DNA of 64,000 nucleotides from FEN-299 sp963717945 (GCA_963717945.1 CAVQXT010000003.1:992001-1056000), one strand, 5' to 3'; positions 8,821-17,489 are shown, counted from the first letter of the stretch. Numbers and translations are program-made. Notes: generated by a model not told the origin, from the sequence alone.

Positions 8821-8868
8821 CATGACGCCGTAAGTCCGGCGTGAGCCGTAAACCGTGAGCCGTCGTGA

Positions 8869-9615
8869 TCAGTGCACGCGGCGATCCCAGTCCTGCCGGC
8901 CGCCGTCGTGGACGCCGAACCGGCGGCGCAACCGGTTCATCCGCCACTTGACGTAACGGTACTTGATCTCGGCCATCGGCTGGCCGCCTCCCCACTTGAG
9001 GTAGAGGTAGCCGACCACCAGGCCGCCGAGGTGCGCCGAGTTCGCCACGCCGCCCTGGTCGCCGCCGATCGACGACATGAACGCGATCGCGCCCATGATC
9101 AGCACGAATACGCGGGCGGGGATTGGGATGATCGCCCAGATGTAGATCGGCCGGTGAGGGAAGTAAATCGCGTAGGCGACCAGCAGGCCGTAGATCGCGC
9201 CGGAGGCGCCGACGGTCAGCGACCCCCACATCACCGCGCCCAGCTCACCGGGAACGAGCGAGAGCAGGATCGTCGTCGCCGCCGCGCCGATGCCGCAGAT
9301 GAAGTAGAACCTCAGGAAGAAGTCGCGCCCCCACCGGCGCTCGAGCTCGACGCCGAACATCCACAGCGCCAGCATGTTGAACAGGATGTGCGTCACGCCG
9401 GCGTGGAGGAACATGTAGGTGACGGGCTGCCAGAGCCTGAGCCGGAAAATCACGGCCGCGGGCTGGAGCCCCAGCAGCGGCACGATGTCCGGGGCGAGCC
9501 ACGTCAGCACGAACATCCCGATGTTCGCCCAGAGGAGCATCTTGACCGCGGGCGTCATCGGTCCGGGGCCGATCTGGTAGATCACCGAACGCGGGGAAGC
9601 CGGGGTATAGGGCAT
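8869..9615 (-). CDS. Rhomboid-family intramembrane serine protease
   Basis: This 248-aa membrane protein has six helices. The catalytic dyad is visible as Ser138 in GASGAIYG and His195 in AHLGGLVVGYLY. The oxyanion-helping HAGVTHILFNM motif is at residues 71-81. Rhomboids cleave substrate proteins within membrane helices. The C-terminal 40 residues form a basic cytoplasmic tail. The ATG start lies 50 bases from the murJ stop, and both genes are on the minus strand, possibly one transcript. The natural substrate is unknown. Confidence 0.93.
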   Translation of the reverse strand: MPYTPASPRSVIYQIGPGPMTPAVKMLLWANIGMFVLTWLAPDIVPLLGLQPAAVIFRLRLWQPVTYMFLHAGVTHILFNMLALWMFGVELERRWGRDFFLRFYFICGIGAAATTILLSLVPGELGAVMWGSLTVGASGAIYGLLVAYAIYFPHRPIYIWAIIPIPARVFVLIMGAIAFMSSIGGDQGGVANSAHLGGLVVGYLYLKWGGGQPMAEIKYRYVKWRMNRLRRRFGVHDGGRQDWDRRVH

Positions 9616-9664
9616 CGTCAGCGGCCGATCTCGAGCGGGTTCGCCCTCGATCGTACCACAGTCG

Positions 9665-11293
9665 TCAGGCCGACTTCGGGGCGAACAGCCTCGCCCTGAT
9701 CGCGGCGAGGGCCTCCTCGAATTCGACGATCCGAAGCACCCGCGCGGCCGCCGCGAGGACGGCCAGGCCGAGACCGATGCCGGAGGCCACGTGCGCCAGC
9801 CTGGCGAGCGTCGAGTGCCCGGGGAGGACGAGTTCCGCCCAGCGCTCGCCGGCCCAGGCAGCCGCCGCCATCACCAGCGCCGCGACGGCCACCTTGCCGG
9901 CCGCGAGCACGACGCGGCGCCCGTCGATCGACCCCAGCCGGCGTCGAAGCAGCCACAGGAGCCCCGCGGCGTTGAAGATCGCCGAGAGCGCGGTGCCGAG
10001 GGCCAGCCCCGGAAACCCGAGGAGTCTCACGAGCAGCAGGCTCACCGCGACATTGAAGACCACCGACACGGCGCCGACCGCGACGGGCGTCCGGCTGTCC
10101 CTGAGCGCGTAGAAGGTCGGCACGACCAGCTTGATGGCCGAGTAGCCGACGAGCCCGGGCGCATAGAAGAAGAGCGCGGCGGCCGTGCCGGAGGCCGCGG
10201 CCTGGGTGAACGACCCGTGTTCGAAGAGCAGCGCCACGATCGGCGTGGCGAGCACCATCAGGCCGGCGGTGGCCGGCACGGTCAGCACCAGCATCGTGCG
10301 CAGGGCGCTCGAGAACGTGGCGCGCATCCCCTGCGGGTCGCCCCGCGCGGCGTCGTGCGACAGCGCCGGGATGGCCGCCGTGGCGACCGAGAGGCCGAAG
10401 ATCCCGATCGGCAGGTACATCACGCGGAAGGCGAAGTTCAGGCACGAGGCGGCCCCCTCGCCCTGGCTCGTCGCCAGCATGGTGTTGACCAGGATGTTGA
10501 TCTGCACGGCGGCGAGCGCCATCGTGCCGGGGCCCATCAGCGTGAGGACTTCGCGCAGCCGCGAGTCGCGCCAGTCGATGCGCGGATGAAAGCGGTACCC
10601 TTCACGCCGCAGGCCCGGCCACTGGACCACCACCTGCCCGACGCCGCCGACCAGCGTCCCGATCGCCACGGCGAAAATCGGCCGGACGCCGTACGCGCGA
10701 AACACCGGGATCAGCACGGCCATCGTCGCCAGCGTGCCGATGTTGAACATCGCCGGCGAGAAGGCGGGCACGAAGAAGCGGCGCAGCGAATTCTGCATCC
10801 CCATCAGCCCGACCGCCACGGCAATCAGGGTGAGAAAGGGGAACATCATTCTCGCGAGGGACACGGCGAGCTCCAGCTTGCCCGGCACGCTGGCGTAGCG
10901 CGCCGCGGCGAGGCTCACGAGGGGCCAGGCGAAGAGCATGCCGGCCAGCGCGATCGCGCCGGTCACGATCAGCAGGGCGGTGATCACGAGATTGCCCAGC
11001 CGCCAGGCCGCCGCCCTGCCCTCGGTCGTGAGCACGCGCGTGAAGGTGGGCACGAAGGCGGCGCTCATCGCGCCTTCGGCGAAGAGGTCTCTCAGCAGAT
11101 TCGGGAAACGGAAGGCGACCGTGTAGGCGTCCATCTCGTTGCCGGCGCCGAAGACATGGGCCAGCACGAGGTCGCGGATCAGGCCGAGGATCCGGCTGGA
11201 CATCGTGGCCAGCCCGACCACGCCGGCCGACCGGATCAGGCGGGCTCCGCCCCGATGAACGGCCTCGGGATCGGGCACGGCGCGGGGCGTCAC
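9665..11293 (-). CDS. murJ: Lipid II flippase MurJ
   Basis: This 542-aa MOP-superfamily transporter is predicted to flip the peptidoglycan precursor lipid II across the inner membrane. It has about 14 helices and the MVF family signature near the start (SSRILGLIRDLVLAHVFGA, then AYTVAFRFPNLLRDLFAEG). The start is a GTG whose bases form GTGA with the yqeY stop, so the gene is coupled to yqeY. A longer in-frame reading upstream merely runs antiparallel through neighbouring genes. It would work with the dcw cluster enzymes encoded further right. Confidence 0.92.
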   Translation of the reverse strand: MTPRAVPDPEAVHRGGARLIRSAGVVGLATMSSRILGLIRDLVLAHVFGAGNEMDAYTVAFRFPNLLRDLFAEGAMSAAFVPTFTRVLTTEGRAAAWRLGNLVITALLIVTGAIALAGMLFAWPLVSLAAARYASVPGKLELAVSLARMMFPFLTLIAVAVGLMGMQNSLRRFFVPAFSPAMFNIGTLATMAVLIPVFRAYGVRPIFAVAIGTLVGGVGQVVVQWPGLRREGYRFHPRIDWRDSRLREVLTLMGPGTMALAAVQINILVNTMLATSQGEGAASCLNFAFRVMYLPIGIFGLSVATAAIPALSHDAARGDPQGMRATFSSALRTMLVLTVPATAGLMVLATPIVALLFEHGSFTQAAASGTAAALFFYAPGLVGYSAIKLVVPTFYALRDSRTPVAVGAVSVVFNVAVSLLLVRLLGFPGLALGTALSAIFNAAGLLWLLRRRLGSIDGRRVVLAAGKVAVAALVMAAAAWAGERWAELVLPGHSTLARLAHVASGIGLGLAVLAAAARVLRIVEFEEALAAIRARLFAPKSA

Positions 11294-11739
11294 CCGCCCA
11301 GCTTCCTGCGAACCAGGTCGCTGACCGCCTTGCCGTCCACCTGCGCGCCGGCCAGCTTCGCCATCACGGCCTTCATCACCTTGCCCATGTCCCTGGGCGA
11401 GGCCGCGCCCGTCTCGGCGACGGCCTCGGTGACGACGCGGTCGATCTCGCCCGCTTCGACGACCGGCGGCAGGTACGCCTCGAGAATGGCCAACTCCGCG
11501 GTCTCCTTGTCCACCAGGTCCTGGCGGCCCCCACGCCCGAACTGGTCGATCGAGTCCTTGCGCTGCTTGACCAGCATGGCGACGACCTGGAGTTCCTCGA
11601 CGTCGGTGAGCGGGCGGCCGCGTTCGACCTCCCGGTTCATCAGCGCGGCCTTCAACATCCGCACCGTGGCCAGGCGCACCTGGTCGTGCGACTTCATGGC
11701 CTCGGCCATCGTCCTGGTCAGTTGCTCCATCAGCGGCAT
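11290..11739 (-). CDS. GatB/YqeY domain-containing protein
   Basis: This 149-aa cytoplasmic protein is of the YqeY family, related to the C-terminal tRNA-binding domain of the amidotransferase subunit GatB. The typical features are present: an N-terminal helical part with VRMLKAALMNREVE, the IDQFGRGGRQDLVDKE stretch, and the C-terminal GKVMKAVMAKLAGAQVDGK. It overlaps the murJ start by 4 bases. The in vivo role of stand-alone YqeY is not established. Confidence 0.93.
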   Translation of the reverse strand: MPLMEQLTRTMAEAMKSHDQVRLATVRMLKAALMNREVERGRPLTDVEELQVVAMLVKQRKDSIDQFGRGGRQDLVDKETAELAILEAYLPPVVEAGEIDRVVTEAVAETGAASPRDMGKVMKAVMAKLAGAQVDGKAVSDLVRRKLGG

Positions 11740-11772
11740 GACACCCTCCGATACGCGCGCCCCCCGGCAGGC

Positions 11773-12822
11773 CTACCGATCCTGATCGGAATCGCCGAGC
11801 GTGACGTGCCAGTCGTCCGTGTGGCTGTAGAAGTCGTCCGGCACCGACACGGCGTTGATCCTGGCCGTGAAGCCGACGGTGGACTTCACCCCGAAGTAGC
11901 CCGAACGGCGGAGCAGCCTGCGGAACCCGCCGTGCATCGAGAAGACGCGGATGGTGTCCGAATCGGCGGCTCGCGCCTCGCGGTCCACCCAGCGCAGCAA
12001 GGTCTCGAACCCGACCCGGTCGTCCGCATCGGCCAGGAAGTCGACGAGCAGCGTGACGCGCCCGCGCGTCCCCCGCGCGTGGCGGTACACGGCATAGCCA
12101 CAAACCGCCTCATCCCGCTTCAGCGCCACGATCGAATAGCGCACGTGCGGCGGGTCCGCGTATTTCCAGTTCAAGTATGGCGCGTCGCGCCTCACGGCCA
12201 GGCCGAACGCGGGAGCGACGGCGGTCCACAGATCGGTGAAGCGCGCGTCGAAGTGGCGGAGCGGCTCGACCTGAGCGCCGAGCGGCCTGGTTCTCGCCAC
12301 CAGGCGGATGAACGGCCAGCTCACCGCCGACAGCAGCCGGTTGATCGGTTTCGGCCAGCCGGGGTTGCTGAGCGCCCGGCGCGTGAGCGGTTTCACCAGG
12401 CAGGGAACGGGCCCGACGTCTGGCCACCGCAGCTTCCGGAGCAGGCCCTGCGACGCGGGGGAGGGCCCGAGGACGAGCGACGCGCCGACCTGCTGGTCCC
12501 ACGTGCGGATCAGCGCCTCGCCGATGCCCTGGCGCTGACGCTCCGGCACCACCATCACGTCCATGCCCCACGATCCGGCGATCTCGACGCCCTTGAGCGA
12601 CAGCCGCAGCGGCATCGTGGCGTACTCGCCGACGACGGTCGGGCCTTCGCGCGCGAGCCAGATTTGCGGGCCGCCGGGCGGGTTGTTCGGGTTCTGCAGG
12701 TATTGCCAGTGCCAGCGCAACTCGCTGGCGTCGGCCGCGTCGTGGCCGAACACGCGCCGATACAGCTGGTCCACGGCGCGGTGGTCCGCGTCTCGAAAGC
12801 GAACGATGTCGGCCACCCGCAC
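11773..12822 (-). CDS. GNAT-like N-acetyltransferase, unknown substrate
   Basis: This 349-aa protein has an N-terminal GNAT fold, with an acetyl-CoA binding loop at about residues 95-110 (VVPERQRQGIGEALIR, RQxGIG type) after a beta strand GSWGMDVMVV. A second, more divergent half around residues 200-349 looks like a second acyltransferase-like domain (YAVYRHARG, then a pocket strand). The GTG start is at the edge of a 83-base gap to the divergent glycosyltransferase. I cannot name the substrate. Proteins of this type occur near polysaccharide genes, which fits the neighbour. Confidence 0.7.
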   Translation of the reverse strand: MRVADIVRFRDADHRAVDQLYRRVFGHDAADASELRWHWQYLQNPNNPPGGPQIWLAREGPTVVGEYATMPLRLSLKGVEIAGSWGMDVMVVPERQRQGIGEALIRTWDQQVGASLVLGPSPASQGLLRKLRWPDVGPVPCLVKPLTRRALSNPGWPKPINRLLSAVSWPFIRLVARTRPLGAQVEPLRHFDARFTDLWTAVAPAFGLAVRRDAPYLNWKYADPPHVRYSIVALKRDEAVCGYAVYRHARGTRGRVTLLVDFLADADDRVGFETLLRWVDREARAADSDTIRVFSMHGGFRRLLRRSGYFGVKSTVGFTARINAVSVPDDFYSHTDDWHVTLGDSDQDR

Positions 12823-12905
12823 ATTCTAGCGCGGTCACCGGCGAAAAACGCTGGAGCCGTCGCGCCGGATCGGCCACAATTCTTGGACTGCCTCGGGACG
12901 GCACC

Positions 12906-13727
12906 ATGACCGACGGGCGTGAACTCTCGCTGATCGTGCCCACCTACAACGAGCGCGCCGGGCTCGAGCGGCTCGTGTCGGCCGTCGTCTCGGTCTTTTC
13001 GGACCACCGAATCGCCGGCGAGATGGTCATCGTCGACGACAACTCGCCGGACGGGACCGGCGAACTCGCCGATCGACTCGCCGCGCGGTACCCGATTGAC
13101 GTCGTCCATCGCGAGCGGAAGATGGGGCTCGGCAGCGCCGTGCTGGCCGGTTTCGAGCGGGCCCGCGGCGAGGTGCTCGGCGTCATGGACGCCGACCTGA
13201 GCCACCCGCCGGCGGTGCTGCCGGCCATGCTCGCCGCGCTGCGGACGCTCGACGCCGACATGGTGGTCGGCAGTCGCTACGTCCCCGGCGGCGGATCGTT
13301 GAACTGGCCGTGGCGGCGGCGGATCATGTCCCGCCTGGCCGGCCTCCTCGCGCGCCCGGTCACGCCGATCCGCGACGCCACGTCGGGCCTCTTCCTCGTC
13401 AGGCGGCGCGCCGTCGAAGGCGTGCGCATCTCGGCCACCGGGTTCAAGATCTGCCTCGAACTGCTCAGCCGCGCGCGCATCGCGTCGGTCGCCGAGATCC
13501 CGTTCGTCTTCGCCGACCGCAGCGCGGGCGAGAGCAAGATGTCGACGGGCGAGGCGCTGGGCTACCTGGTCCAGTTGCGGGATCTGTACGCTCTGCGCCT
13601 CGCGTCGCGACATGGGCGCGCCCTGCGCTATCACCGGGTGACTGAAGCGGAGATGCGGGCCTGGGCTCGACCCGCGGAGGAACGCGCCCCTGAGCCTTCC
13701 GGACCCTCGCCTACTCGGGTGATTTGA
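12906..13727 (+). CDS. Polyprenol-phosphate mannosyltransferase-type glycosyltransferase (GT2)
   Basis: This 273-aa cytoplasmic GT-A enzyme resembles dolichol-phosphate mannose synthase. It has the nucleotide-sugar motifs LIVPTYNER (residues 9-17), VIVDDNSPDGT, the DXD-type MDADLSHPP near residue 97, and VVGSRYVPGGG. The C-terminus lacks extra membrane helices, so it is the soluble form. It would load a sugar onto a polyprenyl phosphate carrier. The 3' end overlaps the convergent minus-strand gene by 17 bases (13711-13727). Confidence 0.88.
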   Translation: MTDGRELSLIVPTYNERAGLERLVSAVVSVFSDHRIAGEMVIVDDNSPDGTGELADRLAARYPIDVVHRERKMGLGSAVLAGFERARGEVLGVMDADLSHPPAVLPAMLAALRTLDADMVVGSRYVPGGGSLNWPWRRRIMSRLAGLLARPVTPIRDATSGLFLVRRRAVEGVRISATGFKICLELLSRARIASVAEIPFVFADRSAGESKMSTGEALGYLVQLRDLYALRLASRHGRALRYHRVTEAEMRAWARPAEERAPEPSGPSPTRVI

Positions 13728-14460
13728 TCGGCCCGACGGTCCCCGGCCGCTGACCGGCCGGCTTGGTCGTGGCCTCCCCCGGTCGAGCGGATCCAATCAC
13801 CTGGCCCGCCGGTCCCACCGGCACCCCGGGCACCTGGGACGACGTTGGCAGTGGCCCGGCCTGCTGCGTGGCGTCGATCGTCCCCGGTTGCGCGGTCTCG
13901 TATGACTGATGCACGCCGCTCCCGGTGACGGGACGGTTCGGCTCGGGCCTCGTGACGTTCACCCCCAATGACGCCGGGTAGCCGGGCGTGTCCCCGGCCG
14001 GTCCCGCCCCACCGCCGCCAAATGCGCCAAACGGCGGCTGGCCGGGACGTCCGCGGCCCATGCCGGCACTCGGTGGCTGAGGCGACGAGGCGGCCGGGGC
14101 CATCGCCGGCGCGACGCCGGGCATCAGCAGGATCCGGTCGTAGCGGGAGATGGTGGCGCTCGGTTCACGACGGGGTGCCGCGATGTAGCCCGCCGTCCCG
14201 CGGAGGATCGTCTCGAGCGCGCGGATTTCCGACACGTCGGTCAACTGCAGGGTGACCAGCGAGCCCGCGAGACGATCGAGATTGGTCACGCGGACCTGCC
14301 CGAGCCGCGCCCACTCGCCGAGTATCTCGCGCGGCGACGCGTCGGTGGCCACGACGGTGACCAGGCCGTTCGAGAACGACAGCTTCACCTCACCGGCCCG
14401 CGCCGGTTCCGCCGTGGCAAGCAGCGCGCCGGCCAGCACCCATCCAACCAGTGGCTTCAC
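13711..14460 (-). CDS. Secreted STN-like protein with proline-rich tail (paralogue B)
   Basis: This 249-aa protein has a signal peptide (residues 1-22, ending ARA). A short alpha/beta domain (about 24-100) resembles the secretin/TonB short N-terminal domain, with LVTVVATDASPREILGEWAR and TLQLTDVSEIRALETILRG. The remaining 150 residues are a low-complexity Pro/Gly/Ala region ending KSPE. It is a paralogue of the next gene, sharing roughly half of the domain residues and the YDRILLMPG motif. No secretin channel domain follows, so it is not a secretin itself. Its function is unknown. Confidence 0.75.
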   Translation of the reverse strand: MKPLVGWVLAGALLATAEPARAGEVKLSFSNGLVTVVATDASPREILGEWARLGQVRVTNLDRLAGSLVTLQLTDVSEIRALETILRGTAGYIAAPRREPSATISRYDRILLMPGVAPAMAPAASSPQPPSAGMGRGRPGQPPFGAFGGGGAGPAGDTPGYPASLGVNVTRPEPNRPVTGSGVHQSYETAQPGTIDATQQAGPLPTSSQVPGVPVGPAGQVIGSARPGEATTKPAGQRPGTVGPIKSPE

Positions 14461-14571
14461 ATCTTCACCCGCATTGTCGTCCCGTCCCAGACGTCGGGCA
14501 GTCGCGCGAGGCCGCGCGCGGCGCCCGGCGCGCGACGACGACCTCGCTCACTCCTGGCCGCCAGGCCCTGT

Positions 14572-15234
14572 TCACTTTATCGGCGGCGGAGGCCCCGTCG
14601 GCACTCCGGGACGCGGCGCCGAGGTCGGCAGCGCCGGCTGCTGCCCCGAGGGCGTTCCGAATTGTCCCGCGCCCGTCGAGTACGGGCTTCCCGTCAGCAT
14701 CCCCGGCCGCTGGCCCGGGAATAGGACCGTCGGCGTCACGCCCTCGCCCTGGTCGGGTTCGCTCTCGTCGTCGCCGGAGATGACCGGCGGCGAGATTGTT
14801 CGGCTGCCAGGCGGGGTAGGCGACGTGTACTGAAAGCCGGTCGTGGGAGATGCCGCCTGGGCAGCGCCAGGCACGGCGGCCGGGCGCACACCTGGCATCA
14901 GGACGATGCGGTCGTAGGTCGAAAGCGACGGCTGCAGCACCGGGCGCGGCGCGGCGATGAACCCGGCCGCCGAGCGGAGCAGCGTGTCGAGCGCCCGTCG
15001 CTCGGGGACGTCGGTCAACTGCAGCGTCAGGGGCCCGCCGGCGACGCTCTCACCGTTGACGACGCGCGTCTGGCCAACCCTTGCCCATTCCGCCAGGATC
15101 TCGCGCAGCGTGGCGTCCTTCGCCTCGAGCGTCACCAGCCCGTCGCGGATCGTCAGTTGCACCTGGCCTGCCGACGATGGCCCCGCGATCCCGACGACGA
15201 GCGCCGCCGCGATAAACGAACCAGGCCATCTCAT
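14572..15234 (-). CDS. Secreted STN-like protein with proline-rich tail (paralogue A)
   Basis: This 220-aa protein has a signal peptide ending around SSAGQ, then the same STN-like domain as the adjacent gene (LVTLEAKDATLREILAEWAR, TLQLTDVPERRALDTLLRS). A conserved linker YDRIVLMPGVRPA precedes a Pro-rich tail with several acidic residues. The two genes are a tandem duplication on the minus strand separated by 111 bases. Placement beside two glycosyltransferases may be incidental. A scaffold or adaptor role at the outer membrane is only a guess. Confidence 0.75.
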   Translation of the reverse strand: MRWPGSFIAAALVVGIAGPSSAGQVQLTIRDGLVTLEAKDATLREILAEWARVGQTRVVNGESVAGGPLTLQLTDVPERRALDTLLRSAAGFIAAPRPVLQPSLSTYDRIVLMPGVRPAAVPGAAQAASPTTGFQYTSPTPPGSRTISPPVISGDDESEPDQGEGVTPTVLFPGQRPGMLTGSPYSTGAGQFGTPSGQQPALPTSAPRPGVPTGPPPPIK

Positions 15235-15270
15235 GGGCTCACCTCTCCGGTCAGTATACGCCCGGGGGGC

Positions 15271-16131
15271 TTACTCGCGCCGCTCGAACCGGAGCGCGGC
15301 GATCTGCTCCGACACCAAGCCCATCAGGAAGACGATGACGCCGAGCATGATCAGCAGGACCGAGGAATTCGTCACGTGCGACTGCGTGGCGACGGTCCAG
15401 ATGGCGTAGCCGACGCCCAGCGCGAACGACGCCAGGCTGGCCGGCAGGAACACCCGCAGCGGGCTGAAGATCGTCACGACCTTCAGCACGATGAGGAAGA
15501 ACCGCGTGCCGTCGCTGAGAAGCCGGATCTTCGACGCGCCGACGCGCGGCCGCGCCTCGACCGGCTCGAACGCCACGTTGTAGCCGGCCTTGACGAAGGC
15601 CAGCGTCGTCGTCGTCGGCGTCGAGAACCGGTTGGGCAGCAGGTGGAGGAACTCGCGGAGCTGGTGCCGGCGGGCGCCGCGGAACCCGGAGGTCAGGTCG
15701 GGGATCGGCCGTCCCGTCAGGTAGGTGGCGAGAGCGTTCAGCGCCTTGTTCCCCAGGCGTCTGGTCCACGTCGCCTGCGTGGCGTGCGTCCGCGCTCCCA
15801 CGACAAGGTCGTACTCGCCGAGCCGGGCGACCAGGCGGACGGCGTCGGACGGCTGGTGCTGGCCGTCGGCGTCGATGATGAGGACGTACTCGCCGGTGGC
15901 CGCGCGGATGCCGCTCTTCACCGACGCGCCGTTGCCCTTGTTGTAGGGGTGCCTGACCACCTGCGCGCCGGCCGCGGCGGCCGCGTCCCCCGTCCGGTCG
16001 TGCGACCCGTCGTCGACGACGAGGATCTGGTGCCAGTCGGCCGCGCGGCGAAGCCCCGAGACCACGTCCGCGATGACGTCAGCCTCGTCGAAGGCGGGGA
16101 TCACGACCGACGTCTGTTCGGGTGAGGCCAC
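15271..16131 (-). CDS. Membrane-anchored GT2 glycosyltransferase (dolichyl-phosphate glucosyltransferase-like)
   Basis: This 286-aa protein has an N-terminal GT-A domain: VVIPAFDEA at residue 9, ILVVDDGSHDRT, the metal-binding IIDADGQHQPSD near 90, and LTSGFRGARR near 147. Two C-terminal membrane helices follow (about 220-245 and 250-272). This is the architecture of DPMS/GtrB-type enzymes that transfer sugar from a nucleotide donor to polyprenyl phosphate. The GTG start lies 40 bases after the ychF stop on the same strand. Confidence 0.87.
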   Translation of the reverse strand: MASPEQTSVVIPAFDEADVIADVVSGLRRAADWHQILVVDDGSHDRTGDAAAAAGAQVVRHPYNKGNGASVKSGIRAATGEYVLIIDADGQHQPSDAVRLVARLGEYDLVVGARTHATQATWTRRLGNKALNALATYLTGRPIPDLTSGFRGARRHQLREFLHLLPNRFSTPTTTTLAFVKAGYNVAFEPVEARPRVGASKIRLLSDGTRFFLIVLKVVTIFSPLRVFLPASLASFALGVGYAIWTVATQSHVTNSSVLLIMLGVIVFLMGLVSEQIAALRFERRE

Positions 16132-16171
16132 GCTGTCTCCACCTGGCGCGTCGCGTCCGAGCGGGCGCGGG

Positions 16172-17266
16172 CTAGGTCGCGAACCGGAAGTTGATGACGT
16201 CGCCGTCCTGCACCACGTAGTCCTTCCCCTCGAGCCTGACTTCGCCGTGCTCGCGGCACGCGCCGAGCGAGCCGCGGGCGACCAGGTGCTCGAAGCGGAC
16301 GACCTCGGCGCGGATGAACCCGCGCGCGATGTCGGTGTGGATCTCGCCGGCGGCCGCCTGCGCGTGAATGCCGCGCGGGATCGACCACGCGCGGCACTCG
16401 TCCTCGCCGGCCGTCAGGAACGAAATGTATCCGAGCAGATCGTAGGTCGTGCGGATGACGCGGTCGACGCCGGACTCGGCCAGGCCGAGGTCGGCGAGGA
16501 ACGCCTGCGCGTCGGCGGCGTCGAGCTGCCCGATCTCGAGCTCGATCTTCGCGCAGACCGCCACGACCGCGGTGTGCGCGCGCGCGAGGAACGTCGTCAG
16601 GCCCGCCGCCTCCGCGGCGCGCGCGGGATCGGCCAGCATCGGCGTGTCCGCGTCATCGAGGTTCACGACGAGCAGCAGCGGCTTGGCCGAGAGGAACTGG
16701 AAGCCCCTGAGCATCTTCCGCTCGTCGTCGGTCATCCCGAGGCCCCTGATGGGCAGGCCGTTTTCGAGCGCGTCCTTGCACCGGAGGATCAGGTCGCGCT
16801 CGCGCTCGAGCTCGCTGGTCCGCCCCTTCTTCAGGTCGCGGTCGATCCGCTCGAGGCGCTTCTCGGTGACCGCGAGATCCGCGAGCAGCAGCTCGTCGTC
16901 CATGGCCTGCGCGTCGGCGGCCGGGTCGATCGCCTCGGCGTGGTGGGTGACCGTGGGATCGTGGAACGCGCGGACGACGTGCACCAGCGCGTCCGCGTTG
17001 CGATACGGCGCGACGTCGAGCAGCGCCTGCGCGCCGCTCCGGCCAGGACCGGCGAGATCGGCGAACTCCACGGTCGCCGGCGTCTTCTTCTTCGGCGTGT
17101 AGAGAGCGGCCAGCCGGTCCACGCGGGGATCGGGCACGCGCGCCACGCCGACCACCGCCTCGAGCTTGCCGTGGCCCGTCCGCGGCGCCTCGTGGTGGCT
17201 GGTCATCAGCTGGAACAGCGTGGTCTTGCCGGACGAAGGAAACCCAATCAGCGCGGTTCGTAGCAT
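16172..17266 (-). CDS. ychF: Obg-family GTPase/ATPase YchF
   Basis: This 364-aa P-loop protein is of the YchF/OLA1 type, with a C-terminal TGS-like domain ending QDGDVINFRF. The P-loop is GFPSSGKTT instead of the usual GLPNVGKST. The base-recognition motif reads NLDDAD, where classical GTPases have NKxD. YchF proteins bind the ribosome and often prefer ATP, with roles in translation and oxidative stress. A helical coiled-coil insertion lies around residues 115-185. It diverges from mraZ across a 223-base gap that holds the dcw promoter. Confidence 0.85.
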   Translation of the reverse strand: MLRTALIGFPSSGKTTLFQLMTSHHEAPRTGHGKLEAVVGVARVPDPRVDRLAALYTPKKKTPATVEFADLAGPGRSGAQALLDVAPYRNADALVHVVRAFHDPTVTHHAEAIDPAADAQAMDDELLLADLAVTEKRLERIDRDLKKGRTSELERERDLILRCKDALENGLPIRGLGMTDDERKMLRGFQFLSAKPLLLVVNLDDADTPMLADPARAAEAAGLTTFLARAHTAVVAVCAKIELEIGQLDAADAQAFLADLGLAESGVDRVIRTTYDLLGYISFLTAGEDECRAWSIPRGIHAQAAAGEIHTDIARGFIRAEVVRFEHLVARGSLGACREHGEVRLEGKDYVVQDGDVINFRFAT

Positions 17267-17422
17267 GGCGTGCTGAAGATGCTACCACGCTGGCTCGAGC
17301 AGGGGCACCGGCCCGGCGCCGGAACGGCGATTTCCTGGCGTTTCCGGCTCTGCCAGGGGCGAAAAAAAGACGAAAATCTGATAACGAGCCGCGCAGGGCC
17401 AACTGCTTCTGTCTCTTGGGGA

Positions 17423-17451
17423 TTGACATCCCCAAGCCCGTCCCTTACCAT
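17423..17451 (+). promoter_or_regulatory. Sigma70-type promoter of the dcw cluster
   Basis: A perfect -35 hexamer TTGACA (17423-17428), a 17-base spacer and TACCAT (17446-17451, 4 of 6 matches to TATAAT) precede mraZ. The predicted transcription start is near 17458, about 32 bases before the mraZ ATG and inside the first MraZ box. This is the best-formed housekeeping promoter in the window. Confidence 0.75.
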
Positions 17452-17455
17452 CCGT

Positions 17456-17480
17456 GTGGTCCAGAGTGGAGTGAGGTGGG
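17456..17480 (+). promoter_or_regulatory. MraZ-type operator: three GTGGN direct repeats
   Basis: GTGGT (17456-17460), GTGGA (17466-17470) and GTGGG (17476-17480) are spaced exactly 10 bases apart, one helical turn. MraZ is known in other bacteria to bind short G-rich direct repeats at this spacing upstream of its own gene. The position over and just downstream of the predicted start site suits autorepression. The last box may double as part of the mraZ ribosome-binding site. Confidence 0.75.
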
Positions 17481-17489
17481 AGACCTGTC

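Larger units (their letters stand above)
7894..8868. other. 975-bp non-coding region with a duplicated element
   Basis: No convincing gene lies between the E1 gene and the rhomboid gene. Both strands are open by GC bias alone and the translations resemble nothing. From left to right it holds the E1 leader and -10 box, a GGCTCT low-complexity stretch (7962-7994), copy 1 of a 219-bp element (8052-8269), a spacer containing an imperfect palindrome (8379-8497), copy 2 of the element (8602-8820), and a short GTGAGCC-type repeat (8836-8862). Confidence 0.6.
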
